Positions 1 to 8,628 of a DNA stretch of 64,000 nucleotides are shown here, piece after piece; position 1 is the first letter of the stretch; every line of letters starts with the position of its first letter. Location of the stretch: contig CANFLU010000001.1 of NCBI GenBank assembly GCA_947447975.1, forward strand, positions 1 to 64,000. Reading direction: 5' to 3'. The position numbers and the translations under genes were made by a program. The DNA is from Comamonadaceae bacterium (GTDB lineage: Bacteria > Pseudomonadota > Gammaproteobacteria > Burkholderiales > Burkholderiaceae_C). The notes under the pieces are model-generated. The model was not told the DNA's origin. It was given only the letters and a program-made list of their open reading frames with translations, and made no database searches.

Positions 1-310
1 AACGAAAGCTACCGGTTCAGAAACAGCTCAACTCAAAGCAAAAGGGAGGAAAAACAGAGAAAATCCAAGCAGGAGCACTAAAAATGCTCAAATCGGGTGG
101 GTCAATATTGGATGCAAATCCTGGGTCAGATTTGGATGCAATTCAACATGCCCAGATTCATCAGGTGCTTTGAGCACGAAAGACACGCCAAATCCAGATG
201 CACGCCACAGCGCTTGCTCTTGAGGAAAAACGATGGGGGGCTCGCGGGACCTTTCGCCATGAGGGGCAAAAATATGGCTACTGGTCCATTTGGGTTTAAG
301 TCAAGTCACC
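1..310. other. intergenic or unassigned sequence at the window edge
   Basis: I see no convincing gene in the first 310 bases. The region lies downstream of the minus-strand ATPase gene that ends at 311. The decamer TTGGATGCAA occurs twice close together near positions 109-142. An open frame running into the ATPase gene on the plus strand has no family features and is antisense to a real gene, so I do not call it. Confidence 0.5.
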
Positions 311-1378
311 TCACTCCAACCTGTTGCCACTGGCCCGGTCAAACACATGCGCCTGCTCAGGCTGCCATTGCAGATGCACCGGGTCACCCACTGCGGCTTG
401 TAACACGCCCGGCACGCGGGCGGTGAGTTTGCCGACAGCCGTGTCCACCGTGGCATAGGTTTCAGGGCCGGTGGGCTCGATCATGCTGAGCTTGCCGGGC
501 AGGCCTTGGGCGGCAAAGCTGATGCTCTCAGGGCGCAGACCGTAGATCAGGTCGGCGCTCAAGTGGGCGCGCACCGCAGCGCACTGCGCATCGGTGATGG
601 CCAGTGCCACGCCGTGGGCACTTAAAGTCCCAGCGCTCCATTGCGCGTCCACCATATTCATCGCCGGTGAGCCGATGAACTCGGCGACAAAGCGGTTGGC
701 GGGGTGGTTGTAAATTTGCGCGGGCGTGCCGAACTGTTGCACCAGGCCGTCTTTCATCACCGCGATGCGGTCGCCCAGGGTCATGGCTTCGACCTGGTCG
801 TGCGTCACATACACCGTGGTGGTTTGGGTGCGCTGGTGCAAGAGCTTGATCTCGGCGCGCATTTCCACGCGCAGCTTGGCGTCCAAGTTGGACAGCGGCT
901 CGTCAAACAAAAACAGTTTGGGGTCGCGCGCCAATGCTCGCCCCATGGCCACGCGCTGGCGCTGGCCACCTGAGAGTTGGCCCGGCTTGCGGTCGAGCAG
1001 GTGGCCGATTTGCAGCATGCCAGCCACACGGTCCACCGCCACTTTGCGTTCGGCCTTGGGCACTTTACGTATCTCCAGACCGAAGGCGATGTTTTGCGCC
1101 ACCGTCATGTTCGGGTACAGCGCATAACTCTGAAACACCATGGCAATGTCGCGGTCCTTGCTGGGCAGATTTGTCACGTCGCGCGCACCGATGTGGATGC
1201 TGCCGCTGCTGGGGTGGTCCAGGCCAGCGATCATGGCCAGCAGCGTCGATTTGCCGCAGCCCGAGGGGCCGACCAGGATCAAGAACTCTCCGGCGTCAAT
1301 CTCCAGGTCGATGCCCTTCAAAATGTGCACCGTCTGGTTGTAGATCTTGTGGATATTGCGAATGGCGAGTGCGCCCAT
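311..1378 (-). CDS. ugpC: sugar ABC transporter ATPase (UgpC/MalK family)
   Basis: This is the cytoplasmic ATPase that powers the sugar importer encoded just upstream. Walker A (GPSGCGKST, residues 37-45), signature LSGGQ (135-139), Walker B ending FDE (155-160) and the switch His193 (VTHDQ) are intact, followed by a C-terminal TOBE-type regulatory domain, giving the usual length of about 355 residues. The ATG is preceded by AAAGGA at good spacing. It is last of four co-directional genes (binding protein, two permeases, ATPase). The UgpC name is the generic one for this family. By context the substrate is more likely a sugar such as glucose or mannose than glycerol-3-phosphate, so gtsD would be an equally fair label. 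Confidence 0.93.
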   Translation of the reverse strand: MGALAIRNIHKIYNQTVHILKGIDLEIDAGEFLILVGPSGCGKSTLLAMIAGLDHPSSGSIHIGARDVTNLPSKDRDIAMVFQSYALYPNMTVAQNIAFGLEIRKVPKAERKVAVDRVAGMLQIGHLLDRKPGQLSGGQRQRVAMGRALARDPKLFLFDEPLSNLDAKLRVEMRAEIKLLHQRTQTTTVYVTHDQVEAMTLGDRIAVMKDGLVQQFGTPAQIYNHPANRFVAEFIGSPAMNMVDAQWSAGTLSAHGVALAITDAQCAAVRAHLSADLIYGLRPESISFAAQGLPGKLSMIEPTGPETYATVDTAVGKLTARVPGVLQAAVGDPVHLQWQPEQAHVFDRASGNRLE

Positions 1379-1403
1379 GATTTTTTTCCTTTAACCCTTA
1401 GCC

Positions 1404-2258
1404 TTAACCCTTGACCGCGCCAGCCGTCAGGCCGCGCACAAAATATTTTCCTGCCACCACATAGACAAACAAGGTGGGCAATGCGGCGATCAAGGCCGCG
1501 GCCATGTCGACGTTGTATTCCTTGACGGCACTTGATGTGTTGGCCAGGTTGTTCAGGCCCACGGTGATAGGTTTGCTGTCCGCACCCGAGAACACCACGC
1601 CGTACAAAAAGTCGTTCCAGATGTTGGTGAACTGCCAGATCAGCGTGACCACCAAGATCGGTAAGGACAGCGGCAAGACGATGCGCCGAAAGATCATCCA
1701 AAACCCCGCGCCGTCCAGCTGCGCGGCCTTGATCAACTCATCCGGCAAGCCGATGTAGTAGTTGCGAAAGAACAGCGTCGTCGACGGAATGCCGGCCACC
1801 ACATGCACCAGCATCAAGCCCCAAATCGAGCTGGCCACACCCAGCCAACCCAGCACCTGGCTCATGGGCAGCAGCACCACTTGCATGGGCATGAAAACGC
1901 CAAACAGCATGAAGGCAAACAGGGTTTCACTGCCGCGAAATTTCCACTTGCTCAAAACGTATCCGTTGAGCGAACCAATCAAGGTCGAGGTCAGCACCGC
2001 CGGCACGACCATCAGCACCGAGTTCCAGAAATAGGGCTTGAGGCCTTCGCACTGCACGCCGGTGCATGCACTGCCCCAGGCTTTGAACCAAGCGTCCAAG
2101 GTGGGCGCGGTGGGCAGGCTGAGCAAGTTGCCGGCGCGCAGTTGCTCGGCGTCTTTGAGCGAGGTGGTCAGCATCACATACAGCGGCACCAAAAACCAGG
2201 CGGCAAACGCCAGCAGCATGGCCCACAGAATCAAGCGGTGAAAATAGATGCGGTTCAT
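1404..2258 (-). CDS. carbohydrate ABC transporter permease, MalG type
   Basis: This 284-residue inner-membrane protein forms half of the sugar channel. It has an N-terminal membrane anchor (residues about 10-30), five further hydrophobic segments and a clear EAA loop (ELIKAAQLDGAG, starting at residue 174) that docks on the ATPase. Its ATG overlaps the stop of the MalF-type partner by 4 bases (ATGA), implying translational coupling. The ATPase gene follows 25 bases later. It corresponds to GtsC in glucose ABC systems of pseudomonads. The substrate is inferred from the neighbouring binding protein. Confidence 0.92.
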   Translation of the reverse strand: MNRIYFHRLILWAMLLAFAAWFLVPLYVMLTTSLKDAEQLRAGNLLSLPTAPTLDAWFKAWGSACTGVQCEGLKPYFWNSVLMVVPAVLTSTLIGSLNGYVLSKWKFRGSETLFAFMLFGVFMPMQVVLLPMSQVLGWLGVASSIWGLMLVHVVAGIPSTTLFFRNYYIGLPDELIKAAQLDGAGFWMIFRRIVLPLSLPILVVTLIWQFTNIWNDFLYGVVFSGADSKPITVGLNNLANTSSAVKEYNVDMAAALIAALPTLFVYVVAGKYFVRGLTAGAVKG

Positions 2259-3133
2259 TTTTTGCCCCGCAATTCCGAATACAAATAGGGCACCACAATC
2301 GCTGCGACGGTGGCCAGCATTACCGTGGCGCTGGCCGCACCCACGCCAATCTGGCCGCGGGTGAAAGCGGTGGCGTACATGAAGGTGGCCGGCAAATCGG
2401 TGGCGTAACCGGGGCCACCGGCCGTCAGTGCCATCACCAAGTCAAAGCTCTTGATGGCCAGGTGCGAAACCACCATCAAGGTACTGAAAAACACCGGGCC
2501 CAGGCTGGGCAAAATGATGCGCCAGTAAATCGTCGGCAAGCTGGCCCCATCGACCTGTGCGGCCTTGATGATCGAGTCGTCAATGCCGCGCAGCGCTGCC
2601 AAAAACAGCGCCATGACAAAGCCTGCGCTTTGCCAGACACCGGCAATTACCACGCAGTAAATCGCCAGGTCTTGCTGGATCAACCAATCAAAACTGAAAC
2701 CACCAAAGCCCCAGCTGTGCATCAAATGCTCCAGCCCCAGGCCAGGGTTCAGCATCCACTTCCAGGCCGTGCCGGTGACGATGAACGAGATCGCCATCGG
2801 GTAGAGGTAAATGGTGCGCAAAACGCCTTCGCCGCGCACTTTTTGGTCCAGCAAGATGGCCAGCAGCACACCGAGTGCCATGGCTCCGCCAATGAACAAG
2901 GTGCCAAACACCGCCATATTGGTCATGGCCACGCGAAAGCGATCACTCTCGAGCAATGCAGCGTAATGCTGCAGGCCAACGAATTCGTAGTTAGGCAAGA
3001 GGCGTGAGGCCGAGACCGACAGATAGCCGTTCCAAGCCATCAGGCCGTAAATGAACAAGAGCGACACCACAAAGCTGGGCGCGATGACCAGCCGGGGCAA
3101 CCAGGCGGCTTGCTGGGGGGATGATGCAGGCAT
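2255..3133 (-). CDS. carbohydrate ABC transporter permease, MalF type
   Basis: This is the second membrane subunit of the sugar importer, about 292 residues from the start chosen here. The reading frame opens upstream at 3220, but the first 29 residues are rich in Pro/Arg/Cys and unlike the family, so I start at the Met of MPASSPQQAAWLPRL. Six hydrophobic segments and the EAA loop (IIKAAQVDGASLP) are visible. It corresponds to GtsB. The gene lies 133 bases after the binding-protein gene, with a stem-loop in between, and overlaps the next permease by 4 bases. Confidence 0.9.
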   Translation of the reverse strand: MPASSPQQAAWLPRLVIAPSFVVSLLFIYGLMAWNGYLSVSASRLLPNYEFVGLQHYAALLESDRFRVAMTNMAVFGTLFIGGAMALGVLLAILLDQKVRGEGVLRTIYLYPMAISFIVTGTAWKWMLNPGLGLEHLMHSWGFGGFSFDWLIQQDLAIYCVVIAGVWQSAGFVMALFLAALRGIDDSIIKAAQVDGASLPTIYWRIILPSLGPVFFSTLMVVSHLAIKSFDLVMALTAGGPGYATDLPATFMYATAFTRGQIGVGAASATVMLATVAAIVVPYLYSELRGKK

Positions 3134-3208
3134 GGGTGATCCAATCAGGGGCCTACGCGGGCTGCAAGCTTGTGACCTGCAGCCCGGTGGCTTTAAAGAG
3201 GCGAGAAG

Positions 3209-3234
3209 CAAAACCTCCAAAACTGGCGGTTTTG
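3209..3234 (-). other. stem-loop between binding-protein and permease genes
   Basis: Perfect 7-base arms CAAAACC/GGTTTTG enclose a 12-base loop. There is no T-run after it on the transcribed strand. Such hairpins after binding-protein genes commonly protect the 3' end of the upstream message or partly stop transcription, giving excess binding protein over permeases. That role is inferred. Confidence 0.45.
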
Positions 3235-3266
3235 TTCAGGCCGACGCGCTGGCCGGCCACCAAGAT

Positions 3267-4535
3267 TCAACGGATTTTGGCCGCTGAAGCGATTTTGGCT
3301 TGCGCATCTTTGGTGCTCATTTTGTCGTCGTTCCAGAACTGGCTGACCGCGTCCTGGATCGCGCCGGAAGTGGCCGATCCAATCGCCATGCCGTGGGCCA
3401 CGGAGGGCACCAAACCGCCGTTCTTGGCTGTGGCGACAAAGTCATTGGCGCTCAACTTGGCGCAGTCGTCGAACTTGGCCAAATTCATGTTCAAGCGCAC
3501 AGGGATGGAGCCCTTGTTCAGGTTAAACACTTCTTGGAAGTCGGTGGACATGATGGCCGAGGCCAGGTCTTTTTGCGCTTTGGTGTTGTCCTCGTTTTTC
3601 AGCTTGAACATGGCAAACGAGTCCACGTTGAAGGTGAAGGATTTGGCAGTGCCCGGTGCGGCCACGCACGCAAAGTCAGTACCGGGCTTTTTGCCCGCAG
3701 CCACAAACTCGCCTTTGGCCCAGTCGCCCATCAGCTGCATACCGGCTTCGCCCTTGATGACCATGGCGGTGGCCAGGTTCCAGTCGCGGCCCGGCGCGTT
3801 TTTGTCGGTGTAAGTTTTCACCTTTTTGAAGGTGTCCAGCACCTTGGTCATGGTCGCGCCGTTCAAGGTCGGGCCGTCTAACTGCACCAGGGCTTTCTTG
3901 TAAAAGTCAGCCCCGCCCACGCCGAGAGCCACGCTCTCAAAGGTGGTGAAGTCTTGCCAGTTCTGACCGCCGTGCGCCACGGGAATGATGCCGGCCTTTT
4001 TAAGGGCTTCAGCAGCGACAAAGAACTCGTCCCAATTGGTCGGCACTTTGGCTCCGGCTTTTTTGAACGCCTCGTTGCTGGCCCACAACCAGTTGACGCG
4101 GTGCACGTTCACCGGCGCGGCAATGTAGTTGCCTTTGTACTTCATCACGTTGGCCACCACCGGGGGCAGCAAGCTGTCCCACTTCTCGGTCTTGGCCACA
4201 TCGTCGATGTTGGCCAACACGCCTTCGGCCGCCCACTCTTGCAAAGCGGGGCCTTTGATTTGGGCAGCAGCCGGCGCATTGCCCGAGACCACGCGCGACT
4301 TGAGCACGGTCATGGCGTTGTCACCACCGCCACCGGCCACGGCAAAGTCCTTCCAGGTATGGCCCTTGGCTTGCAAGGTGGCCTTCAGTGCAGCGGCCGA
4401 TTTGGCCTCGCCGCCGCTGGTCCAGTAATGCAGCACTTCGACTTCGCCGGCATGGACGGTCGGGACCGCCAAGGCCAAAACAGCGGCTGAAGCCACCATG
4501 GAACGCTGGAACATTTTCAAAGTAGGTGTTTTCAA
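3267..4535 (-). CDS. gtsA: periplasmic sugar-binding protein, GtsA-like (TTG start)
   Basis: This extracytoplasmic solute-binding protein (family 1) delivers sugar to the permeases. I place the start at a TTG at 4535 because AGGAGA (4541-4546) lies 5 bases upstream of it. The next in-frame ATG (4514) would be too far from that site. From the TTG the protein is 422 residues and opens with a signal peptide ending ...AVPTVHA. The mature start EVLHYWTSGGEAK and the block VAGGGGDNAMTVLKSR resemble glucose-binding GtsA proteins. It leads the four-gene operon and is transcribed divergently from a two-component system. The exact sugar is inferred. Confidence 0.9.
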   Translation of the reverse strand: MKTPTLKMFQRSMVASAAVLALAVPTVHAGEVEVLHYWTSGGEAKSAAALKATLQAKGHTWKDFAVAGGGGDNAMTVLKSRVVSGNAPAAAQIKGPALQEWAAEGVLANIDDVAKTEKWDSLLPPVVANVMKYKGNYIAAPVNVHRVNWLWASNEAFKKAGAKVPTNWDEFFVAAEALKKAGIIPVAHGGQNWQDFTTFESVALGVGGADFYKKALVQLDGPTLNGATMTKVLDTFKKVKTYTDKNAPGRDWNLATAMVIKGEAGMQLMGDWAKGEFVAAGKKPGTDFACVAAPGTAKSFTFNVDSFAMFKLKNEDNTKAQKDLASAIMSTDFQEVFNLNKGSIPVRLNMNLAKFDDCAKLSANDFVATAKNGGLVPSVAHGMAIGSATSGAIQDAVSQFWNDDKMSTKDAQAKIASAAKIR

Positions 4536-4628
4536 AAGAGTCTCCTGATAAAGGCCTGAGGCCGGTGTGTGGATGTACAAAGCTTGTGGTGCATGCCTCT
4601 TGGCCTGCGACAAACTCGACCGACGAAT

Positions 4629-4645
4629 ATTAATGTTTCATTAAT
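4629..4645. promoter_or_regulatory. inverted repeat in the divergent sugar-ABC/TCS promoter region
   Basis: A perfect ATTAATG-TTT-CATTAAT repeat sits in the A/T-rich gap between the divergent binding-protein and response-regulator genes. It is a candidate operator for the adjacent regulator. A second, imperfect dyad (around TAGGTTAAACCCTA) lies about 15 bases further on. No binding data are implied. Confidence 0.4.
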
Positions 4646-4725
4646 TTATTAACACTAGGTTAAACCCTAAGTCAAAATTCAGCCTCATCAGGCCTATAAC
4701 CTCCACAATCCATTAAGCTTTAGCC

Positions 4726-5394
4726 ATGAAATTACTGCTTGCAGAAGACGATGCGATGCTGGCCGACGCCTTGCAAATCCAGTTGGGCGGTGCCGGTTTT
4801 GAGGTGGAGCATGCCCCCAATGGGGCGGTGGCCGACTATTTGCTGTACAAGCACCGCTTTGACATCGCCGTGCTGGACATTGGTTTGCCGATGATGGACG
4901 GCCTGGCCGTGCTGCAGCAGGTGCGACAAAGCCAACCGGGTCTGCCCGTGCTGCTGCTGACGGCCCGCGACGCCCTGGCTGATCGGGTCGCCGGACTGCA
5001 AGCCGGGGCCGACGATTACCTGACCAAGCCTTTTGACTTTCCGGAACTGCTAGCCCGCTTGCAAGCTTTGCTGCGGCGCACGCAGCCGCAAGCGGGCGCA
5101 GCCCTGTTTGGCCGCTTGAGCCTGGACGCCGAATCACGCCGCGCACTGGTGGGCGGCCTGCCTTTGGAGCTCAGTGGCCGTGAATGGACCTTGCTGGAAC
5201 TTTTGGTGGCGCAGCGCGACAAGGTGGTGACCAAAGATAGCATCACCCAAGCCTGGAGTGCCGAGGGCGGTGAGACAGGCGGTGGCAACTCGATCGAGGT
5301 CTATATCCACCGCCTGCGGCGCAAGTTGGAGGACGCGGGCCTGGTGATCCGCACGGTGCGCGGGCTGGGCTATTTGATGGAAGCCGAAGGCTGA
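4726..5394 (+). CDS. OmpR-family response regulator, TctD/QseB type
   Basis: This is a 222-residue DNA-binding response regulator. The receiver domain (1-115) carries the acidic pair ED at 7-8, phospho-acceptor Asp51 (VLDIGLP) and Lys101 (LTKPF). The C-terminal winged helix (about 125-222) ends with the typical VEVYIHRLRRKL-like segment and RTVRGLGYLM. It is followed 65 bases later by its kinase and is divergent from the sugar ABC operon, so it probably regulates sugar uptake, analogous to glucose-sensing two-component systems next to gts genes in pseudomonads. That link is inference from position. Confidence 0.93.
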   Translation: MKLLLAEDDAMLADALQIQLGGAGFEVEHAPNGAVADYLLYKHRFDIAVLDIGLPMMDGLAVLQQVRQSQPGLPVLLLTARDALADRVAGLQAGADDYLTKPFDFPELLARLQALLRRTQPQAGAALFGRLSLDAESRRALVGGLPLELSGREWTLLELLVAQRDKVVTKDSITQAWSAEGGETGGGNSIEVYIHRLRRKLEDAGLVIRTVRGLGYLMEAEG

Positions 5395-5459
5395 GTCCCA
5401 CCCTTGCCTTCTCTGCACCACTTATCTGCGCCTCTTCTCTCCTTCCTATTTCTGCCCCC

Positions 5460-6962
5460 ATGCCCACTCCTCCAGTCCATCCCACCGCAGGCCAAGCCGG
5501 GGTCTCGCTTGCCCGGCAATTGCTGTTGTGGTTGTTGTTGCCGCAGTTGGTACTGTGGATGGCGGGCGGGGTGGCCACCTACCAAATTGCCTCGGGCTAT
5601 GCCAACCAAGCAGTAGATGCCAGCCTGCTGCAAGCGAGCCGCTCTTTGGCGCGCCAGCTCAAACCGATTGGCAATGGCTTGCTGATCGACTTTCCGCGCG
5701 CCGCGCAAGATGTGCTTGAAGCCGACCCGCAAGACCGCCAGCTTTACATGGTCAGCTCGCCGCCGGGGCAGTTCATTTTGGGCAACCAAGCCTTGCCGCC
5801 ACCGCCCCGCTTCACGGGCGCGTCGCAAGACGAGTTGCAGCTGAACACGCCCTATTTTTACGACGGCATGATGCCCGTCCACGAACGCCACGGGCAAAAC
5901 ATTACCACCGGCCAGCCGCTGCGCCTGGTCGCCTTGTATTTGCATTTTGGTGAAGACGCGTCCAACCCCCAAACCATGCTGGTACAAGTGGCGCGCAGCA
6001 GTGCCAACCGGCAAGAGCTGGCGCGGCGCATTTTGTTGGACATGCTGCCCATGTCGTTGCTGGTGTTGTTGATGACGCTGATCGTGTGGTTAGGCATCCG
6101 CGCCGGGCTGTCGCCGTTGGCGCGCTTGCGGCTGCAGGTCGAGGGTCGCGCACCCACGGATTTAGCCCCCTTGCAATTGGCCTCCGCACCGCGCGAGGTG
6201 TGGGCATTGGCCACCGCCATCAACACCTTGCTGGCCGCCGTGCAAAACACCGTGGCGACGCAAAAGCGTTTCATTGGCGACGCCGCGCACCAACTGCGCA
6301 CGCCCCTGGCCGGCTTGAAGAGCCAAACCGAAATCGCCCTGCAATCGACTACCGACCCCGAGCTGCGCGCCCGCTTGCAACGCGTGCACGACAGCGCCAC
6401 GCGCAGCGCCCACCTGGTCAATCAACTGCTCACACTGGCACGGGCCGAGCCCGAGTCGGCCATGGTGCAAGACCGCCAGCGCTTCGACTTGAACAGTTTG
6501 GCGCACACTTTGACCGCCGAATGGGTGCCGCGCGCGCTGCGACTGGGTGTGGACCTGGGACTGGCCGAAAACGGTGGGGAGAAAGCGTCACCAATTTGGG
6601 TGCGGGCCAACCGCTTGCTAATCAGCGAAGCCCTGAGCAATGTGATGGACAACGCGCTGCACTACGCCGGGCCCAAGACCCACGCCAGTCATAGCCCTGC
6701 CCAGGTCACCGTGCGGGTCAGCCGTGACGGCGAGCGCGCCTTGCTCGAAGTGCTGGACAACGGCCCCGGCATTGCCGATTCCGATCAACTGCGTGTGTTT
6801 GAACGTTTTGTGCGCGCCACCGACATCGGCAACGGCTGCGGCCTGGGCCTGTCTATCGTCAAAGAAATCATCGAGCGCCATAGCGGCGAAGTGTCCCTGA
6901 GCAACGCCACGCCGCAAGGACTGCAGGTTCGCATGTGGCTGCCGCTGGATATTTCCAAGTGA
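5460..6962 (+). CDS. sensor histidine kinase, TctE type
   Basis: This is a 500-residue membrane kinase. Membrane segments near 24-43 and 191-213 flank a periplasmic 2CSK_N-type sensor region. A short HAMP-like linker is followed by the H-box with His277 (GDAAHQLRTPLAG), an N-box (NVMDNALHYA) and ATP-binding G boxes (DNGPGIAD, GCGLGLSIV). It pairs with the upstream response regulator. No strong ribosome-binding site precedes the ATG at 5460, so the N-terminus is the least certain part. The ligand is unknown, and a sugar or binding-protein signal is plausible from the neighbouring transporter. Confidence 0.92.
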   Translation: MPTPPVHPTAGQAGVSLARQLLLWLLLPQLVLWMAGGVATYQIASGYANQAVDASLLQASRSLARQLKPIGNGLLIDFPRAAQDVLEADPQDRQLYMVSSPPGQFILGNQALPPPPRFTGASQDELQLNTPYFYDGMMPVHERHGQNITTGQPLRLVALYLHFGEDASNPQTMLVQVARSSANRQELARRILLDMLPMSLLVLLMTLIVWLGIRAGLSPLARLRLQVEGRAPTDLAPLQLASAPREVWALATAINTLLAAVQNTVATQKRFIGDAAHQLRTPLAGLKSQTEIALQSTTDPELRARLQRVHDSATRSAHLVNQLLTLARAEPESAMVQDRQRFDLNSLAHTLTAEWVPRALRLGVDLGLAENGGEKASPIWVRANRLLISEALSNVMDNALHYAGPKTHASHSPAQVTVRVSRDGERALLEVLDNGPGIADSDQLRVFERFVRATDIGNGCGLGLSIVKEIIERHSGEVSLSNATPQGLQVRMWLPLDISK

Positions 6963-7051
6963 AATGGCTGGCTGGCTGACCACAACTTATTGCAAGCCTA
7001 TGGTTCCAAAGCGTGATTCCCTTTGGGGTATGCACCTGGCCGCGCCAATAA

Positions 7052-7290
7052 TCGCGTGCCAAACCAGGGAAATTCCATCCGAAGGATCGAAGGCAGTTGG
7101 GTACTAATTTAAGCCGTCAACTTGAAACGCGATTTGCAATAGCTTTCCAAGTTTTTATGCGTGTGTTCGATGATTTCAATTGGTTGGACGCAGTATGTAC
7201 ACCCCGCACGGTGCCGCGCGTGAATGAGGCCGTGGAGTCGCTCTGCGTTACAACACCCCAATGAACACCCTTGGCGTCATCAGCAAGTAA
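7052..7290 (+). pseudogene. possible remnant of a frameshifted gene
   Basis: An open frame without an obvious start runs from 7052 to a TGA at 7262. It reads through protein-like sequence such as RFAIAFQVFMRVFDDFNW and TVPRVNEAVESL. A shift of one frame near 7236-7246 gives LRYNTPMNTLGVISK ending with TAA at 7288, immediately before a strong terminator hairpin. The placement of that stop suggests this was the 3' end of a transcribed gene. I do not recognise the family, and chance cannot be excluded. Confidence 0.25.
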
Positions 7291-7316
7291 AAAGCCCGTT
7301 CAGAACGGGCTTTTTT
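7288..7316. terminator. bidirectional intrinsic terminator
   Basis: AAAAA-GCCCGTT-CAG-AACGGGC-TTTTTT forms a 7-base-pair G+C-rich stem with A-run and T-run flanks, so it can terminate in both directions. It lies 325 bases after the kinase gene on the plus strand and 230 bases after the barstar gene on the minus strand. Confidence 0.75.
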
Positions 7317-7512
7317 GGAGGTGGCCAGAGACCGCCGTCGGGGCGGCCCGGCTTATGCCGCTGCCAACCAATATCCCGCGTTAAACGGGCTGCTCATGCG
7401 TAATGCGAAGGGCGACACGTCAATTAAAAAATCGCCAGGCAGCTTGTCTGCAATGCCTGTCAATTCGGTGCCGGCTGTACTGACTGCTTCGGTACCGCTG
7501 TTTGCCTGATTC

Positions 7513-7547
7513 GCCCGTTCTGCTTGGCTGGTTTGTGCAGAACGGGC
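7513..7547. repeat. inverted repeat sharing sequence with the 7288 terminator
   Basis: Eleven-base perfect arms GCCCGTTCTGC/GCAGAACGGGC flank a 13-base loop. The right arm overlaps the barstar stop codon (7547-7549). CAGAACGGGC also forms the right half of the terminator at 7301-7310. No T-run is present, so it may be a duplicated or degraded terminator. Confidence 0.5.
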
Positions 7548-7948
7548 TACAGAAAAGAATAGAAGCACCTAAACGGTATCTTTCGATCTGCCCAGTAATC
7601 GGCGGTATCGCGGAAGATGTCAAGCAACTGCTCGCGGGCTTCTTTGTCGAACTTGACGTTGGCCGGAATATGCTCCAAGACAGCCACAAACCCTGGCTGC
7701 GGGCCTGATTTATGCAGCGGATCGGTCATATTGTCATACAAGGCGTCAAAGTTTTTGCTGGCATTGGCTGACAGCATGAACTGGGCGCTGATCATGTCCA
7801 ATACGTCTTGCTTGGTCTGGGCGCTGCCCAGATTGGCATAGAGAAAATGCTGACCCAAATCTTGGGCCGCATCTTGCAGGTCCGACACGCGAAATGCGCG
7901 TATCGATTGAACGATATTCGTTCTGACAGTTCGAAGTGGCGTGTCCAT
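7547..7948 (-). CDS. barstar-family ribonuclease inhibitor
   Basis: This is a 133-residue protein matching the barstar fold in its second half. The block FMLSANASKNFDALYDNMTD aligns with the barnase-contacting helix of barstar, with Asp68 and Asp72 corresponding to the Asp pair that plugs the nuclease active site. FDKEAREQLLDIFRDTA corresponds to the last helix. It starts 31 bases after the stop of a barnase-like ribonuclease on the same strand, so it is almost certainly the cytoplasmic immunity partner. It carries about 45 extra N-terminal residues compared with classical barstar. Base composition here is visibly more A/T-rich than in flanking genes, suggesting acquisition. Confidence 0.85.
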   Translation of the reverse strand: MDTPLRTVRTNIVQSIRAFRVSDLQDAAQDLGQHFLYANLGSAQTKQDVLDMISAQFMLSANASKNFDALYDNMTDPLHKSGPQPGFVAVLEHIPANVKFDKEAREQLLDIFRDTADYWADRKIPFRCFYSFL

Positions 7949-7979
7949 CCCCGATTCACTTTCTCAAAAAAACAAAAAG

Positions 7980-8426
7980 TCAGGGCACGATCTTGCGAAA
8001 ACTCGCATAGTGATCGGCCGTGTAATAACAAGCTTCTGGCATCGTTGCCGGTCCGCCGCACACAATTCTTCGAGGTCCGCGACTGCGTTCCCCCGGGGTC
8101 CGGACGGTGTACTCACGGTAAAAGCCACGTTTTTGTGGTGGAAGCAATCGCTCCCGGTTACCGAAAATCACCCCGTCTTTATCAAAAGGGAATGGTCCAC
8201 CTTTTCGAATATTGCGGTAAGTCTCTACACCTTGTGCCGGCAATTCCTGCTCTGAAACGCTAGCACCCGGGGCTGCAAAGTCCTGATGTGCAGGTGCAGC
8301 AATGGCGACCAGCAGACTGCCACTCAGCAGCAGGGACTTGGCAAGGTAGGACGCTAGATTCCACCATCTGGGAAAAGCTCGGCCTCCCCACATAGGTTTC
8401 GACAACGAATAGGTCACCGAAAACAC
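7980..8426 (-). CDS. secreted barnase-like guanyl-specific ribonuclease
   Basis: This is a 148-residue protein with an N-terminal hydrophobic segment (about 24-46, ending AAPAHQ) that looks like a signal peptide, and a C-terminal N1/T1-type RNase domain. The order of conserved elements matches barnase: IFGNRERLLP, then YREYTV with general base Glu105, an Arg cluster at 114-120, and TADHYASF with catalytic His139. It probably degrades RNA after export and is neutralised at home by the adjacent barstar. The start is a GTG at 8426. An ATG at 8393 is the alternative, and the signal segment survives either way. Confidence 0.85.
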   Translation of the reverse strand: MFSVTYSLSKPMWGGRAFPRWWNLASYLAKSLLLSGSLLVAIAAPAHQDFAAPGASVSEQELPAQGVETYRNIRKGGPFPFDKDGVIFGNRERLLPPQKRGFYREYTVRTPGERSRGPRRIVCGGPATMPEACYYTADHYASFRKIVP

Positions 8427-8628
8427 CTTAAAAACCTGTCAATAATCGAAAAAAACACCAAAAACCCTCAATCCGATTGTCTCCCATCCGGTGGGAAAAG
8501 GCAATAACCCAGGCGCCCGAACGGCCAAAAATATCAGGGTTTGCACTTAAGGGCTTTTGCAAGGTGCAGAAAACGAGCCTTGGCAGGGTATGCCGCTGCA
8601 AAAAGTTGGCGAACAGCGGCTTAGGCGA

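Larger units (their letters stand above)
6963..7546. other. gene-poor spacer between the kinase and barstar genes
   Basis: About 580 bases hold no intact gene. The contents I can see are a possible decayed reading frame (7052-7290), a bidirectional terminator-like hairpin (7288-7316) and a second inverted repeat built from the same sequence (7513-7547). The 11-mer CAGAACGGGCT is directly repeated at 7301-7311 and 7538-7548, flanking about 226 bases of unassigned sequence. No tRNA-like fold or transposase is recognisable. Confidence 0.5.

Noticed and set aside
97-426. A 109-residue plus-strand frame at the left edge
   Set aside because: It runs into the end of the ATPase gene antisense, with no recognisable motif and no ribosome-binding site.
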